The notes under the pieces: model-generated
Database searches by the model: none
What the model saw: the letters and a program-made list of their open reading frames with translations, nothing else
What the model was told of the DNA's origin: nothing
Origin: Arthrobacter hankyongi
GTDB lineage: Bacteria; Actinomycetota; Actinomycetes; Actinomycetales; Micrococcaceae
Direction: 5' to 3'
NCBI RefSeq assembly: GCF_022012395.1
Contig: NZ_JAKLTQ010000019.1
Coordinates: 1 to 64,000 of the forward strand
Length of the DNA: 64,000 nt
Shown: one piece after another, positions 16,651 through 25,362 of the stretch
How positions within the stretch are numbered: the first letter of the stretch is position 1
Layout of the letters: every line of letters begins with the position of its first letter
Made by a program: the position numbers and the translations under genes

Positions 16651-18168
16651 TCAATAACCCAGGAAGGCGTCGGTCCGGATGCTCCTGGCTCCGGCCCGGC
16701 GCAGTTCCCGCCGGGTGGCGGCGACGAACCCGGGCGACCCGGAGACATAGACGGCACGCCGGGCCAGGTCCGGTACTGCTGCACGCAGTTGTTCGGCAGT
16801 GAGCGGTCCCCGGTGGTGCCGCCAGCCGTGCGGCAGCCCGGGTGCGTCGGGCGAGAACACCGTGACCGGCACCTCCAGCCCGGCCAATTCGTCCCGGTAG
16901 GCCACGTCGTCCGCTCCGCGGACTGCGTAGACCAGCCGGATGTCCCGGTCCGGACCGCCGCCCTGGCTGCGCAGCTGGCTGATGAAGGGCGTCAGGCCGA
17001 TGCCTCCGGCCACCAGCAGGACCGGCCGGGACGGGTCCGCCGGCAGGACGAAATCCCCGGCGACATGCGTGGCGTCCAGACGTTGTCCCGGCTGCAGCTG
17101 CAGCAGTCCGCGTTTGAAGCTACTGGACGGTTCGGCCAGGCGCAGACCGAAAGTCAGCTCGGGGTCCCCGGGGGCCGACGTCATGCTGAAGACCCGCCGC
17201 GGACCGCGCGAGTCAGGGTTCGGGTGCGGCAGGTTCAGTTCCATGTACTGGCCCGGGCGGAAGGATACCTGCCGGACCGGTACGAAGCTGAACTCCTCGC
17301 TGGTATCCGTCAGCCTCCGCCTGCCGGTGAAGGTCAGCAGAATCCGTCCGCGCTGGCCGGCGAGGAAGGCCAGCGTATTGCCGGCGAGCAAAGCCAGCTC
17401 GGGCGCGTTGAAGAGCGGCCCGGCCTGGAACGGCACGAACGCCAGCAGTGCGACGACGGCGGCGCACGCCAGCTGCTGCCAGCGCCGCGGCGGCAGCGTC
17501 AGCGGTTCGCTGAGCATAAAGCCGGCCAGGAAAACCACCGGATAGGACGCCACGGAAGTCCACACTGCGTCGGCCGGGCCCGTGCCGGCCGCGGTCAGCC
17601 GGATGCTGATGACCGCGACGCTGACCAGGACGGCCACCGCGCCGAGGGCCAGCTTGCGGCTGCGGTAGAGCACCAGGAAGGCGCCGAGCGCCACCACCGG
17701 CAGCAGCGCAGGGGTCGCTGCCCACCAGGTGGCCGCGTTGGCCGCCATTAAGGGCATGAACCCGCTGAGCTGGGCCACCAGGACGGCAGAGACCGCTGCC
17801 GGGTTGAATACGTGCCGGCCGCGTACCGCCAACAGGAACTTGCTGGCACTGGCTGCCACCCCGGCGAAGGCCAGGGACACGAGCATGCCGGGCTGGGCGT
17901 CAGGGAAGAACAGGAAGAACAGCAGCAGCGCGGTGATCACCGACGAATCCAGATGGGCGCGGACCTTGGCCAGCCGGGCGAACAGCCAGCCGCTGCCCAG
18001 CGTGGCCGCGAGCAGCACGGTAAGGCTGGCAGCCATGTCCCAGAGGGTGAAGAAGAAGGCGCCGAAGGCCGCCAGCACCAGCGACTCGGCCAGCAACGCC
18101 AGCAGTGCCAGGATCACCAACCGGTACATGGTGGTGCGGCCCAGGAAGGAATCAAGCCTGGCCTTCAT
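16651..18168 (-). CDS. NqrB/RnfD-like membrane domain fused to FAD/NAD(P)H reductase
   Basis: 505 aa. Residues 1 to about 275 form roughly nine transmembrane helices like NqrB/RnfD, including the FNPAAVSAVL segment at the position of the flavinylated helix. The C-terminal 230 residues are a cytoplasmic ferredoxin-NADP reductase fold with FAD motifs RPGQYMEL and RRVFSMTS, the NAD(P)-binding GGIGLTP, and the terminal SGSPGF. It should carry electrons from NAD(P)H through FAD and membrane flavin to the cell exterior. Its ATG overlaps the apbE stop by 4 bp, so translation is coupled to the flavin transferase. Confidence 0.85.
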   Translation of the reverse strand: MKARLDSFLGRTTMYRLVILALLALLAESLVLAAFGAFFFTLWDMAASLTVLLAATLGSGWLFARLAKVRAHLDSSVITALLLFFLFFPDAQPGMLVSLAFAGVAASASKFLLAVRGRHVFNPAAVSAVLVAQLSGFMPLMAANAATWWAATPALLPVVALGAFLVLYRSRKLALGAVAVLVSVAVISIRLTAAGTGPADAVWTSVASYPVVFLAGFMLSEPLTLPPRRWQQLACAAVVALLAFVPFQAGPLFNAPELALLAGNTLAFLAGQRGRILLTFTGRRRLTDTSEEFSFVPVRQVSFRPGQYMELNLPHPNPDSRGPRRVFSMTSAPGDPELTFGLRLAEPSSSFKRGLLQLQPGQRLDATHVAGDFVLPADPSRPVLLVAGGIGLTPFISQLRSQGGGPDRDIRLVYAVRGADDVAYRDELAGLEVPVTVFSPDAPGLPHGWRHHRGPLTAEQLRAAVPDLARRAVYVSGSPGFVAATRRELRRAGARSIRTDAFLGY

Positions 18169-19052
18169 ACGAACAGTTCCCCTTTCAATGTTCCCCAGTA
18201 CTCGGCACGCCCGTCGGAAAACATCCGCACGCAGGAAAAACCCGCCAGGCAGGATTCTGCCGCCAGCCGGGCGGGGGAGGCGAAGAACAGCCCGGTGGCC
18301 ACGCCGTCGGCGACCAGGGTCGACTCGGCCACCGCCCAGGTGGCCGCCACGCTGTCCACCGGCACCCCGGTCCGGGCGTCGAGTACATGGTGCAGTCCCT
18401 CACCCCAGGCCCGGCGGTTGGCGGCGGAGGCACAGATGGCCTGGCCCTCCACCACCAGGCTGCCGATGGCGCGGGTCGCGTCGTAGGGATGTTCCAGTGC
18501 CACCTCCACCGGACCGCCTGCATCCACGAGCATGTCTCCGCCGGCATCCACGAGGCAGCGCGCGAATCCCCGGGCCCGCAGTACCCCGGCGACCAGGTCC
18601 ACCAGCTGGCCCTTGCCGGCCGCGCCGACGTCGAGCAGCAGCGGCGCCGCGGTGGCCAGCTCCGGCCCGTTCCAGGCCAAGACGCCGTCCACATTGTCCC
18701 AGGCGGGCGCCGGCAGGGGATCGCCGGCGGGCGTCAGCGAATAACCGGCGTCGTAGCCCAGGCGTTCCAGCGAGCTGCCCACCAGTGGGGAGACCTGGCC
18801 GCCGGTGGCCCGGTGCAGGGCGGCATAGACCTCGGCCAGCCCGGCCGCGTGCGCCGGCAGCCGGTGGGATCCGGGCTGCCCGGCCAGCCGGGCCACCAGC
18901 GAATCCTCCCGGAACCGGGACCAGAGCAGGCTGTAGTCCTCGATGCAGGCTGCGACGGCGGCGCGGGCCGGCGCATCCAGCGGCTGGCCGGTGGCGATCG
19001 ACCACCGGGTCCCGATGGCGTCGAAGGCGAATTCGTGGGCTAGAGCGGCCAT
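18165..19052 (-). CDS. apbE: FAD:protein FMN transferase
   Basis: 295-aa ApbE-family enzyme that transfers FMN from FAD to a Thr/Ser of flavoproteins. Conserved features are IGTRWSI near the start, DVGAAGKGQLVD (the LGGIGKG-like substrate loop, here GAAGKG) and VDAGGDML with metal-site residues. No signal peptide or lipobox is visible, so it appears cytoplasmic or non-classically exported, unlike many ApbE lipoproteins. Neighbours supply two likely substrates, the FMN-binding lipoprotein upstream and the membrane domain downstream. ATG 19052 lies 5 bp after the upstream stop. Confidence 0.85.
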   Translation of the reverse strand: MAALAHEFAFDAIGTRWSIATGQPLDAPARAAVAACIEDYSLLWSRFREDSLVARLAGQPGSHRLPAHAAGLAEVYAALHRATGGQVSPLVGSSLERLGYDAGYSLTPAGDPLPAPAWDNVDGVLAWNGPELATAAPLLLDVGAAGKGQLVDLVAGVLRARGFARCLVDAGGDMLVDAGGPVEVALEHPYDATRAIGSLVVEGQAICASAANRRAWGEGLHHVLDARTGVPVDSVAATWAVAESTLVADGVATGLFFASPARLAAESCLAGFSCVRMFSDGRAEYWGTLKGELFV

Positions 19053-19057
19053 GGCCG

Positions 19058-19546
19058 CTACCGGGAAGCCTCGGCCTTGATCTTCTCGACGGCATCCTTG
19101 AAGCCGCCGCTGGTCAGCGAGGAACCGGCGACCTTGGACACATTGAGCTCGTCCAGCTTCTTCCCGACCACCTGGCCCGCGATGCCGCTGGCGAACTCGC
19201 CCTGGAAGCGGCGCGTGTTGGGGTTCGAAGGGCGGGTCTGCGCCTGCACATCGGTCACGGTGCCGGACTGAAGTGTCATGGTGATGCCGATGGTTTCGGT
19301 CCCGCCGGGGGACTGGTACTGCCCGTCCGCCGAGTAGGTTCCGTCGGCGTAGCCCGAGGCGCCGCCGGAGGCCTGGGGCTGCTGTCCCTGCGCGGCCGGG
19401 GCGGTAGTGGCCGGTTCGGCGGCGGAACCGGCGCCGGTTCCGCCGGACGAACAGCCGGCGGCGCCGAGCAGGGCCACCCCTGCTGCGGCGGCGATGACGT
19501 AGTTTCCTGTCCTGGTCCTGGCGGCTTCCGTCACGGGCCTGGGCAT
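19058..19546 (-). CDS. FMN-binding domain lipoprotein
   Basis: 162 aa. Signal peptide with lipobox GAAGC (lipidated Cys32), a Ser/Thr/Ala/Gln-rich linker to about residue 68, then an FMN_bind domain with ADGTYSADGQY and the C-terminal AGSSLTSGGF. Thr145 in that motif is the expected site of covalent FMN attachment by ApbE. The gene is first in the three-gene cluster and is preceded by AGGAG. It would sit outside the membrane and pass electrons to an extracellular acceptor not identified here. Confidence 0.85.
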   Translation of the reverse strand: MPRPVTEAARTRTGNYVIAAAAGVALLGAAGCSSGGTGAGSAAEPATTAPAAQGQQPQASGGASGYADGTYSADGQYQSPGGTETIGITMTLQSGTVTDVQAQTRPSNPNTRRFQGEFASGIAGQVVGKKLDELNVSKVAGSSLTSGGFKDAVEKIKAEASR

Positions 19547-19721
19547 AATCGGTACTCCTGCTGGTCGGGGGCGGTGGGTACTGCTCCACCATACGGTCCG
19601 GCAGTTGCGGAAAACCTGTGCTTTGCTGTGAACCGCCTGTTGGATCCGGCACATGCGGCCGGAGCCGGCACCCCTGGCCGGCGCCCCCTCCGGGGCGGAA
19701 TCCGGACTTGGTGCTGGCATT

Positions 19722-19727
19722 TATGCT
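19722..19727 (+). promoter_or_regulatory. -10 element of a leaderless argS promoter
   Basis: TATGCT lies 6 nt before the GTG start at 19734. No ribosome-binding site is visible. Confidence 0.5.
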
Positions 19728-19733
19728 TAATGG

Positions 19734-21374
19734 GTGACTCCAGAAGAACTTTCCGCTGCCATTACCGTCTGCCTCCAGGAAGCCGTCGACGCCGGCGAAT
19801 TCGCCATCGAGATGCCTGGCGAGGTCCGGGTGGAGCGGCCGAAGAGCCGAGAGCACGGGGACTGGGCCACGAATGTGGCGATGCAGCTGGGCAAGAAGGC
19901 CGGCATGAACCCCCGCCGGTTTGCCGAAATCCTCGGCGCCCGGCTGGAACAGATCGACGGCGTGGCCAAGGTGGAGATCGCCGGTCCCGGCTTCCTGAAC
20001 ATCACCGTCGACGCCGCCGCCGCCGGCTCGCTGGCCCGCACCATCGTCGAGGCCGGACCGGCCTACGGCACTAACGACGCCCTGGCCGGACACGTGGTCA
20101 ACATGGAGTTCGTCTCGGCCAACCCCACCGGGCCGCTGCACATCGGCCACACCCGCTGGGCCGCGCTCGGGGACGCGATTGCCCGGGTGCTGCGCGCCAG
20201 CGGAGCGGAGGTCACCGCCGAGTACTACATCAACGACGCCGGCAACCAGATGAACAAGTTCGCCGAATCCGTGCTGGCCGCCATCCACGGCCGGCCGACG
20301 CCGGAAGGCGGCTACCCGGGCGCCTACATCGCGGACCTGGGCCGCGAGGTGCTCGCCGCGCACCCGGACATCAAGTCGCTCACCGACGCGGCGGCGCTGC
20401 CGGTGGTCCGCCACACCGCCTACGAGGCGCAGATGGAGGATATCCGCAAGACGCTGCACGAATTCGGCGTGCACTTCGATGTCTACTTCTCCGAACAGCA
20501 GCTGCACGGCAGCGGCGCCATCGGTGCCGCCGTCGAACGCCTGCGCGCGCAGGGCCACATCTTCGACGAGGACGGTGCGGTCTGGCTGCGCACCACCGAC
20601 TTCGGCGACGATAAGGACCGGGTGCTCATCCGGGCCAACGGCGAACCCACCTACTTCGCCGCCGATGCCGCCTACTACCTGTCCAAGAAGGACCGCGGGT
20701 TCGTGGAGAAGATCTACCTGCTGGGTGCGGACCACCACGGCTACGTCAACCGGCTGAAGGCCATCGCCGCCTGCGCCGGGGACGATCCGGAAAGGAACAT
20801 CCAGGTCCTGATCGGCCAGCTCATCTCGGTCAACGGTGCCCGGCTGTCCAAGCGCGCCGGCAACATTATCGAGCTGCGGGACCTGGTCGAATGGCTGGGC
20901 AAGGATGCCCTCCGCTACTCGCTGGCGCGTATTCCGGCGGATTCGCCGATGGCCATCGACCCGGAGGTGCTGAAGAAGAACAGCAACGACAATCCGGTCT
21001 TCTACGTCCAGTACGCCCACGCCCGCACCTGCGCGGTGGCACGCAACGCCGTCGCTGCCGGCGTGGACCGCAGTGCCTTCGACGCCTCCCTGCTGCAGCA
21101 CCCGACCGAGAACGAACTGCTGGCCAAACTGGGCGGGTACCCCTCGGTGGTGGCCACCGCGGCGAAGTTCCGCGAACCGCACCGGATTGCCCGCCATTTG
21201 GAAGAGATCGCCGGGGCCTACCACCGCTGGTACGACTCCTGCCGGGTCACACCCATGGGCGAGGAACCGGTGGAAGACGTGAACCGCACCCGCCTGTGGC
21301 TCAACGACGCCACCACCCAGGTCCTGGCCAACGGCCTGGAACTGCTCGGCGTCAGCGCCCCGGAACGGATGTAG
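19734..21374 (+). CDS. argS: Arginyl-tRNA synthetase
   Basis: 546-aa class I synthetase that charges tRNA-Arg. It has the HIGH motif (His136-His139 in GPLHIGHTRW), a KMSKS-equivalent RLSKRAGN, the N-terminal Arg-tRNA-synthetase additional domain and a C-terminal DALR anticodon-binding domain. It opens the conserved argS-lysA-hom-thrC-thrB-rho block also found in mycobacteria. The start is GTG, probably leaderless. lysA begins 4 bp after its stop. Confidence 0.95.
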   Translation: MTPEELSAAITVCLQEAVDAGEFAIEMPGEVRVERPKSREHGDWATNVAMQLGKKAGMNPRRFAEILGARLEQIDGVAKVEIAGPGFLNITVDAAAAGSLARTIVEAGPAYGTNDALAGHVVNMEFVSANPTGPLHIGHTRWAALGDAIARVLRASGAEVTAEYYINDAGNQMNKFAESVLAAIHGRPTPEGGYPGAYIADLGREVLAAHPDIKSLTDAAALPVVRHTAYEAQMEDIRKTLHEFGVHFDVYFSEQQLHGSGAIGAAVERLRAQGHIFDEDGAVWLRTTDFGDDKDRVLIRANGEPTYFAADAAYYLSKKDRGFVEKIYLLGADHHGYVNRLKAIAACAGDDPERNIQVLIGQLISVNGARLSKRAGNIIELRDLVEWLGKDALRYSLARIPADSPMAIDPEVLKKNSNDNPVFYVQYAHARTCAVARNAVAAGVDRSAFDASLLQHPTENELLAKLGGYPSVVATAAKFREPHRIARHLEEIAGAYHRWYDSCRVTPMGEEPVEDVNRTRLWLNDATTQVLANGLELLGVSAPERM

Positions 21375-21378
21375 CATC

Positions 21379-22833
21379 ATGGTTTCCACCTCTGCCCAGG
21401 CCTCCCCGCTGGCTCCGGCCTGGCTCAGCCGTCCCGACGACGTCAACGAACTGCGGCCACAGCTGTGGGCGCGCGATGTCCGTCGCTCGGCGGACGGCGA
21501 GCTGACCATCGGGGGCATCGGCGTCGCCGAGCTCAAGGCACAGTTCGGCACCCCGCTGTTCGTGCTCTCGGAGGCGGACTTCCGCGCCCGTGCCCGCGAA
21601 TTCAAGGACTCCTTCGACGCGGCATTTGCCGATCTGTGCGGGGGAGTGGACGTCTACTATGCCGGCAAGTCCTTCCTCTGCACCGAGGTCGCCCGCTGGG
21701 TGGACCAGGAGGGCCTGCGCCTGGACACCTGCTCCGGCGGCGAACTCGCCGTGGCCGCCCGTGCCGGCCTGTCCGGGCAGAAGCTCGGGCTGCACGGCAA
21801 CAACAAGTCCGACGCTGAGCTGAACCGCGCCCTGGACATGGGTCTGGGCCGGATCGTGGTGGACAGCCTGGACGAACTGTCCCGGCTGGCGGACCTGGCT
21901 GCCGCACGCGGAGACCGGGCCAACGTGATGCTGCGGCTGACCCCGGGTGTGCACGCGCACACACACGAATTCATCGCCACCGCCCATGAGGACCAGAAAT
22001 TCGGCCTCTCCATGGCGGCCCCGGACCAGGGCACGGCCGGGGCCCAGGCCGAACGCTCGCCGGCCGCCGAGGCGGTGGCCCACGCGCTTGCCGCCCCGTC
22101 CATCAAGCTGCTGGGTCTGCACTGCCACATTGGTTCGCAGATCTTCGAGCCGGAAGGCTTCGCGCTCGCGGCGGAACGTCTGCTGGGCTTCCTGGCCGAA
22201 ATCCGGCAGGAGCACGGCGTGGACCTGCCGGAACTGGACCTGGGCGGCGGCTACGGCATCGCCTACACCGAAGAGGACACCCCGCGTCCGCCGGCGGAGC
22301 TGGCCCGCGCGATGGCCGGCGTGGTCGGCGCGACCTGCGCACGCCTGGGCATCCCGGTCCCGCGGATCTCGATCGAGCCCGGCCGGGCCATCGTTGGCCC
22401 GACGACGTTCACGCTCTACGAGGCCGGGACCCGCAAGACGGTGAACGTGGACCGCGCCGACGGCGGCACCAGCCCGCGCCGCTACGTCTCCGTGGACGGC
22501 GGCATGAGCGACAACGCCCGTCCGGTGCTCTATGACGCGGACTATTCGGCCGTGCTGGCATCGCGTGTGACGGCGGCGGAACCGATTATTTCCCGCGTGG
22601 TTGGCAAACACTGCGAGAGCGGTGACATTGTGGTGCGGGATGTTTATCTGCCCGAGGACGTTTCCGCGGGGGACCTGCTCGCCGTACCGGCCACCGGCGC
22701 CTATTGCTGGGCCCTGTCCAGCAACTACAACTACGTGCCCCGGCCGCCCGTGGTTGCCGTCCGGGACGGCCAGGCGCGCCTGGTGGTCCGCGGCGAGACC
22801 GAGTCGGACCTGCTGGCCCGGGACTTGGGCTGA
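21379..22833 (+). CDS. lysA: Diaminopimelate decarboxylase
   Basis: Last enzyme of lysine biosynthesis: meso-diaminopimelate to L-lysine plus CO2. 484-aa PLP enzyme of fold type III. Schiff-base Lys97 is in YYAGKSFLC, HCHIGSQI follows near residue 250, and the ACESGD-like active-site cysteine is in GKHCESGD. It is longer than most LysA (about 420-450 aa): there is an N-terminal 30-residue extension and an Ala/Gly/Glu-rich insertion near residues 215-235. Positioned directly after argS, as in other Actinobacteria. Confidence 0.95.
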   Translation: MVSTSAQASPLAPAWLSRPDDVNELRPQLWARDVRRSADGELTIGGIGVAELKAQFGTPLFVLSEADFRARAREFKDSFDAAFADLCGGVDVYYAGKSFLCTEVARWVDQEGLRLDTCSGGELAVAARAGLSGQKLGLHGNNKSDAELNRALDMGLGRIVVDSLDELSRLADLAAARGDRANVMLRLTPGVHAHTHEFIATAHEDQKFGLSMAAPDQGTAGAQAERSPAAEAVAHALAAPSIKLLGLHCHIGSQIFEPEGFALAAERLLGFLAEIRQEHGVDLPELDLGGGYGIAYTEEDTPRPPAELARAMAGVVGATCARLGIPVPRISIEPGRAIVGPTTFTLYEAGTRKTVNVDRADGGTSPRRYVSVDGGMSDNARPVLYDADYSAVLASRVTAAEPIISRVVGKHCESGDIVVRDVYLPEDVSAGDLLAVPATGAYCWALSSNYNYVPRPPVVAVRDGQARLVVRGETESDLLARDLG

Positions 22834-22854
22834 TTTGGACCTGCGTCTAAGCGA

Positions 22855-22913
22855 GCGCCGAGGGTCCCACCGTGAGCTTGCGAACGGTGGGCAGGCGCGA
22901 AGTGGCGACGTGA
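22855..22913. repeat. REP-like intergenic hairpin element, copy A
   Basis: CCGAGGG is followed by an 8-bp hairpin CCCACCGT/ACGGTGGG (22866-22873 and 22884-22891), an outer 5-bp pair GCGCC/GGCGC (22855-22859 and 22894-22898) and GTGA at 22910. It shares this layout with the element before murI at 62177-62234. Could be a dispersed repeat or a leader structure of hom. Confidence 0.5.
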
Positions 22914-22940
22914 TATTTACTGATTGGAAGTTGGAGCGGC

Positions 22941-24254
22941 ATGGACACGCTGAAAGTGGCACTCTTGGGTTGCGGCAACGTCGGTTCCCAGGTAGCCCGC
23001 ATTCTGCTTGAGGACGCGGACGACCTCGCGGCCCGGGTGGGCGCGAAGCTGGAGCTGGCAGGAATCGCGGTGCGCAACGTCGACGCGCCCCGCGACGTTG
23101 AATTGCCGCGCGAGCTGTTCACCACCGATGCGGAGACGCTGGTGAAGGACAAGGACATCGTCATCGAACTGCTCGGCGGCATTGAGCCGGCCCGCAGCCT
23201 GATCCTGCGCGCGATCGACAGCGGTGCCACCGTCGTGACTGGCAACAAGGCGCTGATTGCCACCAACGGGCAGCAGCTCTACGCGAAGGCCCACGAGGCC
23301 GGGGTGCGCCTGGCCTACGAGGCTGCCGTGGCCGGCGCCATTCCGATCCTGCGCCCGATCCGCGAAAGCCTGTCCGGGGACCGGATCACCCGGGTGCTCG
23401 GCATCGTCAACGGCACCACCAACTACATCCTGGACCAGATGGATTCCACCGGCGCGCAGTTCGCCGACGCGCTGAAGGCCGCGCAGGACCTCGGGTACGC
23501 CGAGGCCGATCCGACGGCCGACATCGAGGGCCTGGACGCGGCGGCCAAGGGAGCGATCCTGGCCTCGCTGTCCTTCCACACCGATTTCAACCTGGACGAC
23601 GTCTACTGCGAAGGCATCACCAAGGTCACCGCTGACGACATTGCCGCGGCGAAGGATGCGCAGCTGGTGATCAAGCTGCTGGCCATCGCCGAAAAGCTCA
23701 TCGCCGAAGACGGGACCGAGGGCATCTCGGTCCGCGTGCATCCGACCCTCCTGCCGCGCACGCACCCGCTGGCCGCGGTGCACGGGGCGTTCAACGCCGT
23801 CTTCGTCGAGGCCGACAATGCCGGACAGCTGATGTTCTATGGCCAGGGTGCCGGCGGTGCCCCGACGGCGTCCGCGGTGCTGGGCGATGTGGTCAGCGCC
23901 GCGCGCGCGCTGGTGGCCGGCGGCCCGTGGCGGGTCGAGGCGACCAAGCGCCAGATTGCCGCGCTGCCGCTGAGCGCGGTGACCACCAGCTACTGCATCG
24001 GTCTCGACGTCGCGGACCAGCCCGGCGTGCTGGCCAAGATCGCGCAGATTTTCGCCACCCACGGTGTGTCCATCGAAACGATGCGCCAGACCATCCACAC
24101 CGAGACCGCGGCAGCCGGGGAGAAGCCGGCCGCCGAACTGCGCATCGTCACCCACCGCGGCCCCGAGTCCGCGCTGGCGGCCACGGTGGCGGATATCCGG
24201 GCGCTCGACGTCGTCAATTCTGTTATTTCCGTCCTGCGAGTAGAAGGAGTCTAA
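22941..24254 (+). CDS. hom: Homoserine dehydrogenase
   Basis: Reduces aspartate semialdehyde to homoserine, the branch point towards threonine and methionine. 437 aa. N-terminal NAD(P)-binding GCGNVGSQV (about 10-18), VVTGNKALIA, and the catalytic-domain signature GIVNGTTNYIL. A C-terminal ACT domain (about 350-437, DVADQPGVLAKIAQIF) predicts threonine feedback inhibition. ATG 22941 follows TTGGAG. Start of the hom-thrC-thrB operon; thrC begins immediately after its stop. Confidence 0.95.
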   Translation: MDTLKVALLGCGNVGSQVARILLEDADDLAARVGAKLELAGIAVRNVDAPRDVELPRELFTTDAETLVKDKDIVIELLGGIEPARSLILRAIDSGATVVTGNKALIATNGQQLYAKAHEAGVRLAYEAAVAGAIPILRPIRESLSGDRITRVLGIVNGTTNYILDQMDSTGAQFADALKAAQDLGYAEADPTADIEGLDAAAKGAILASLSFHTDFNLDDVYCEGITKVTADDIAAAKDAQLVIKLLAIAEKLIAEDGTEGISVRVHPTLLPRTHPLAAVHGAFNAVFVEADNAGQLMFYGQGAGGAPTASAVLGDVVSAARALVAGGPWRVEATKRQIAALPLSAVTTSYCIGLDVADQPGVLAKIAQIFATHGVSIETMRQTIHTETAAAGEKPAAELRIVTHRGPESALAATVADIRALDVVNSVISVLRVEGV

Positions 24255-25355
24255 GTGGCTCACCAATGGCGCGGTGTCATCCGCGAGTATGCCGACCGTC
24301 TGCCGGTTACCGAGCAGACCGAGATCATCACGCTGGGTGAAGGCGGCACACCGCTGGTCCACGCCAAGGCGCTCTCCGAGCTCACCGGCTCCACCGTCTA
24401 CCTCAAGGTCGAGGGCATGAACCCCACCGGATCCTTCAAGGACCGCGGGATGACGATGGCGATGACCGCCGCCGTCGAAGCCGGCGCCAAGGCAGTGGTC
24501 TGCGCCTCGACCGGTAACACGTCCGCCTCGGCGGCCGCCTACGCCACCCAGGCCGGCCTCAAGTGCGCCGTGCTGGTGCCCACCGGCAAGATCGCCATGG
24601 GCAAGATGAGCCAGGCGATCGCGCACGGGGCCGAAATCATCCAGATCAACGGCAACTTCGACAACTGCCTCGAGGTGGCGCGCAAGCTGTCCGAAGCCTA
24701 CCCGGTGTTCCTGGTCAATTCGGTGAATCCGGCGCGCATCCAGGGCCAGAAGACGGCGGCCTTCGAAACCGTGGACTTCCTGGGCGATGCTCCGGACATC
24801 CACGTACTGCCGGTGGGTAATGCCGGGAACATCACCGCGTATTGGAAGGGCTACCAGGAATACGCTGCCGAATACGTCTCCGCGACCGCGGGCACGCTGC
24901 CGGCCGTCTCCACCAAGACCCCGCAGATGTGGGGCTTCCAGGCCGCCGGCGCCGCCCCGCTGGTGCTCGGACATCCGGTTACCGAACCCGAGACCATTGC
25001 CACGGCGATCCGGATCGGCAATCCCGCTTCCTGGGACGGCGCCATCGCTGCCCGGGACGAGTCCGGCGGCCTGATCGATTTGGTGACCGACGGCGAAATC
25101 CTCGCCGCGCACCGCTGGCTCTCCGCCAAGGAGGGCGTCTTCGTCGAGCCCGGTTCGGCCGCAGGCGTGGCCGGATTGATCAAGAAGCACGCGGCCGGCG
25201 AAGTACCCGCGGGCAAGACGATCGTCATTACCGTCACCGGCCACGGGCTGAAGGATCCGCAGTGGGCTCTGCGCACCGAGGACGGGACCGAGGTTTCGCC
25301 GGTTAAGGTCGATTTCGACGTCGTCAGCGTGGCAGCAGCCCTCGGCCTGGAGTAG
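24255..25355 (+). CDS. thrC: Threonine synthase
   Basis: PLP enzyme that converts O-phosphohomoserine to threonine. 366 aa, the short class II form typical of Actinobacteria. Schiff-base Lys62 is in [10 protein letters not shown], and the phosphate-binding loop is GNAGN. GTG 24255 is adjacent to the hom stop and follows GAAGGAG. It works with the flanking hom and thrB products to complete the threonine branch. Confidence 0.95.
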   Translation: MAHQWRGVIREYADRLPVTEQTEIITLGEGGTPLVHAKALSELTGSTVYLKVEGMNPTGSFKDRGMTMAMTAAVEAGAKAVVCASTGNTSASAAAYATQAGLKCAVLVPTGKIAMGKMSQAIAHGAEIIQINGNFDNCLEVARKLSEAYPVFLVNSVNPARIQGQKTAAFETVDFLGDAPDIHVLPVGNAGNITAYWKGYQEYAAEYVSATAGTLPAVSTKTPQMWGFQAAGAAPLVLGHPVTEPETIATAIRIGNPASWDGAIAARDESGGLIDLVTDGEILAAHRWLSAKEGVFVEPGSAAGVAGLIKKHAAGEVPAGKTIVITVTGHGLKDPQWALRTEDGTEVSPVKVDFDVVSVAAALGLE

Positions 25356-25362
25356 GGAAGTC

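Noticed and set aside
19734-21605. Minus-strand open frame running across argS into the flavin cluster
   Set aside because: Antisense shadow of argS; real proteins of the cluster begin at 19546 and 19052.
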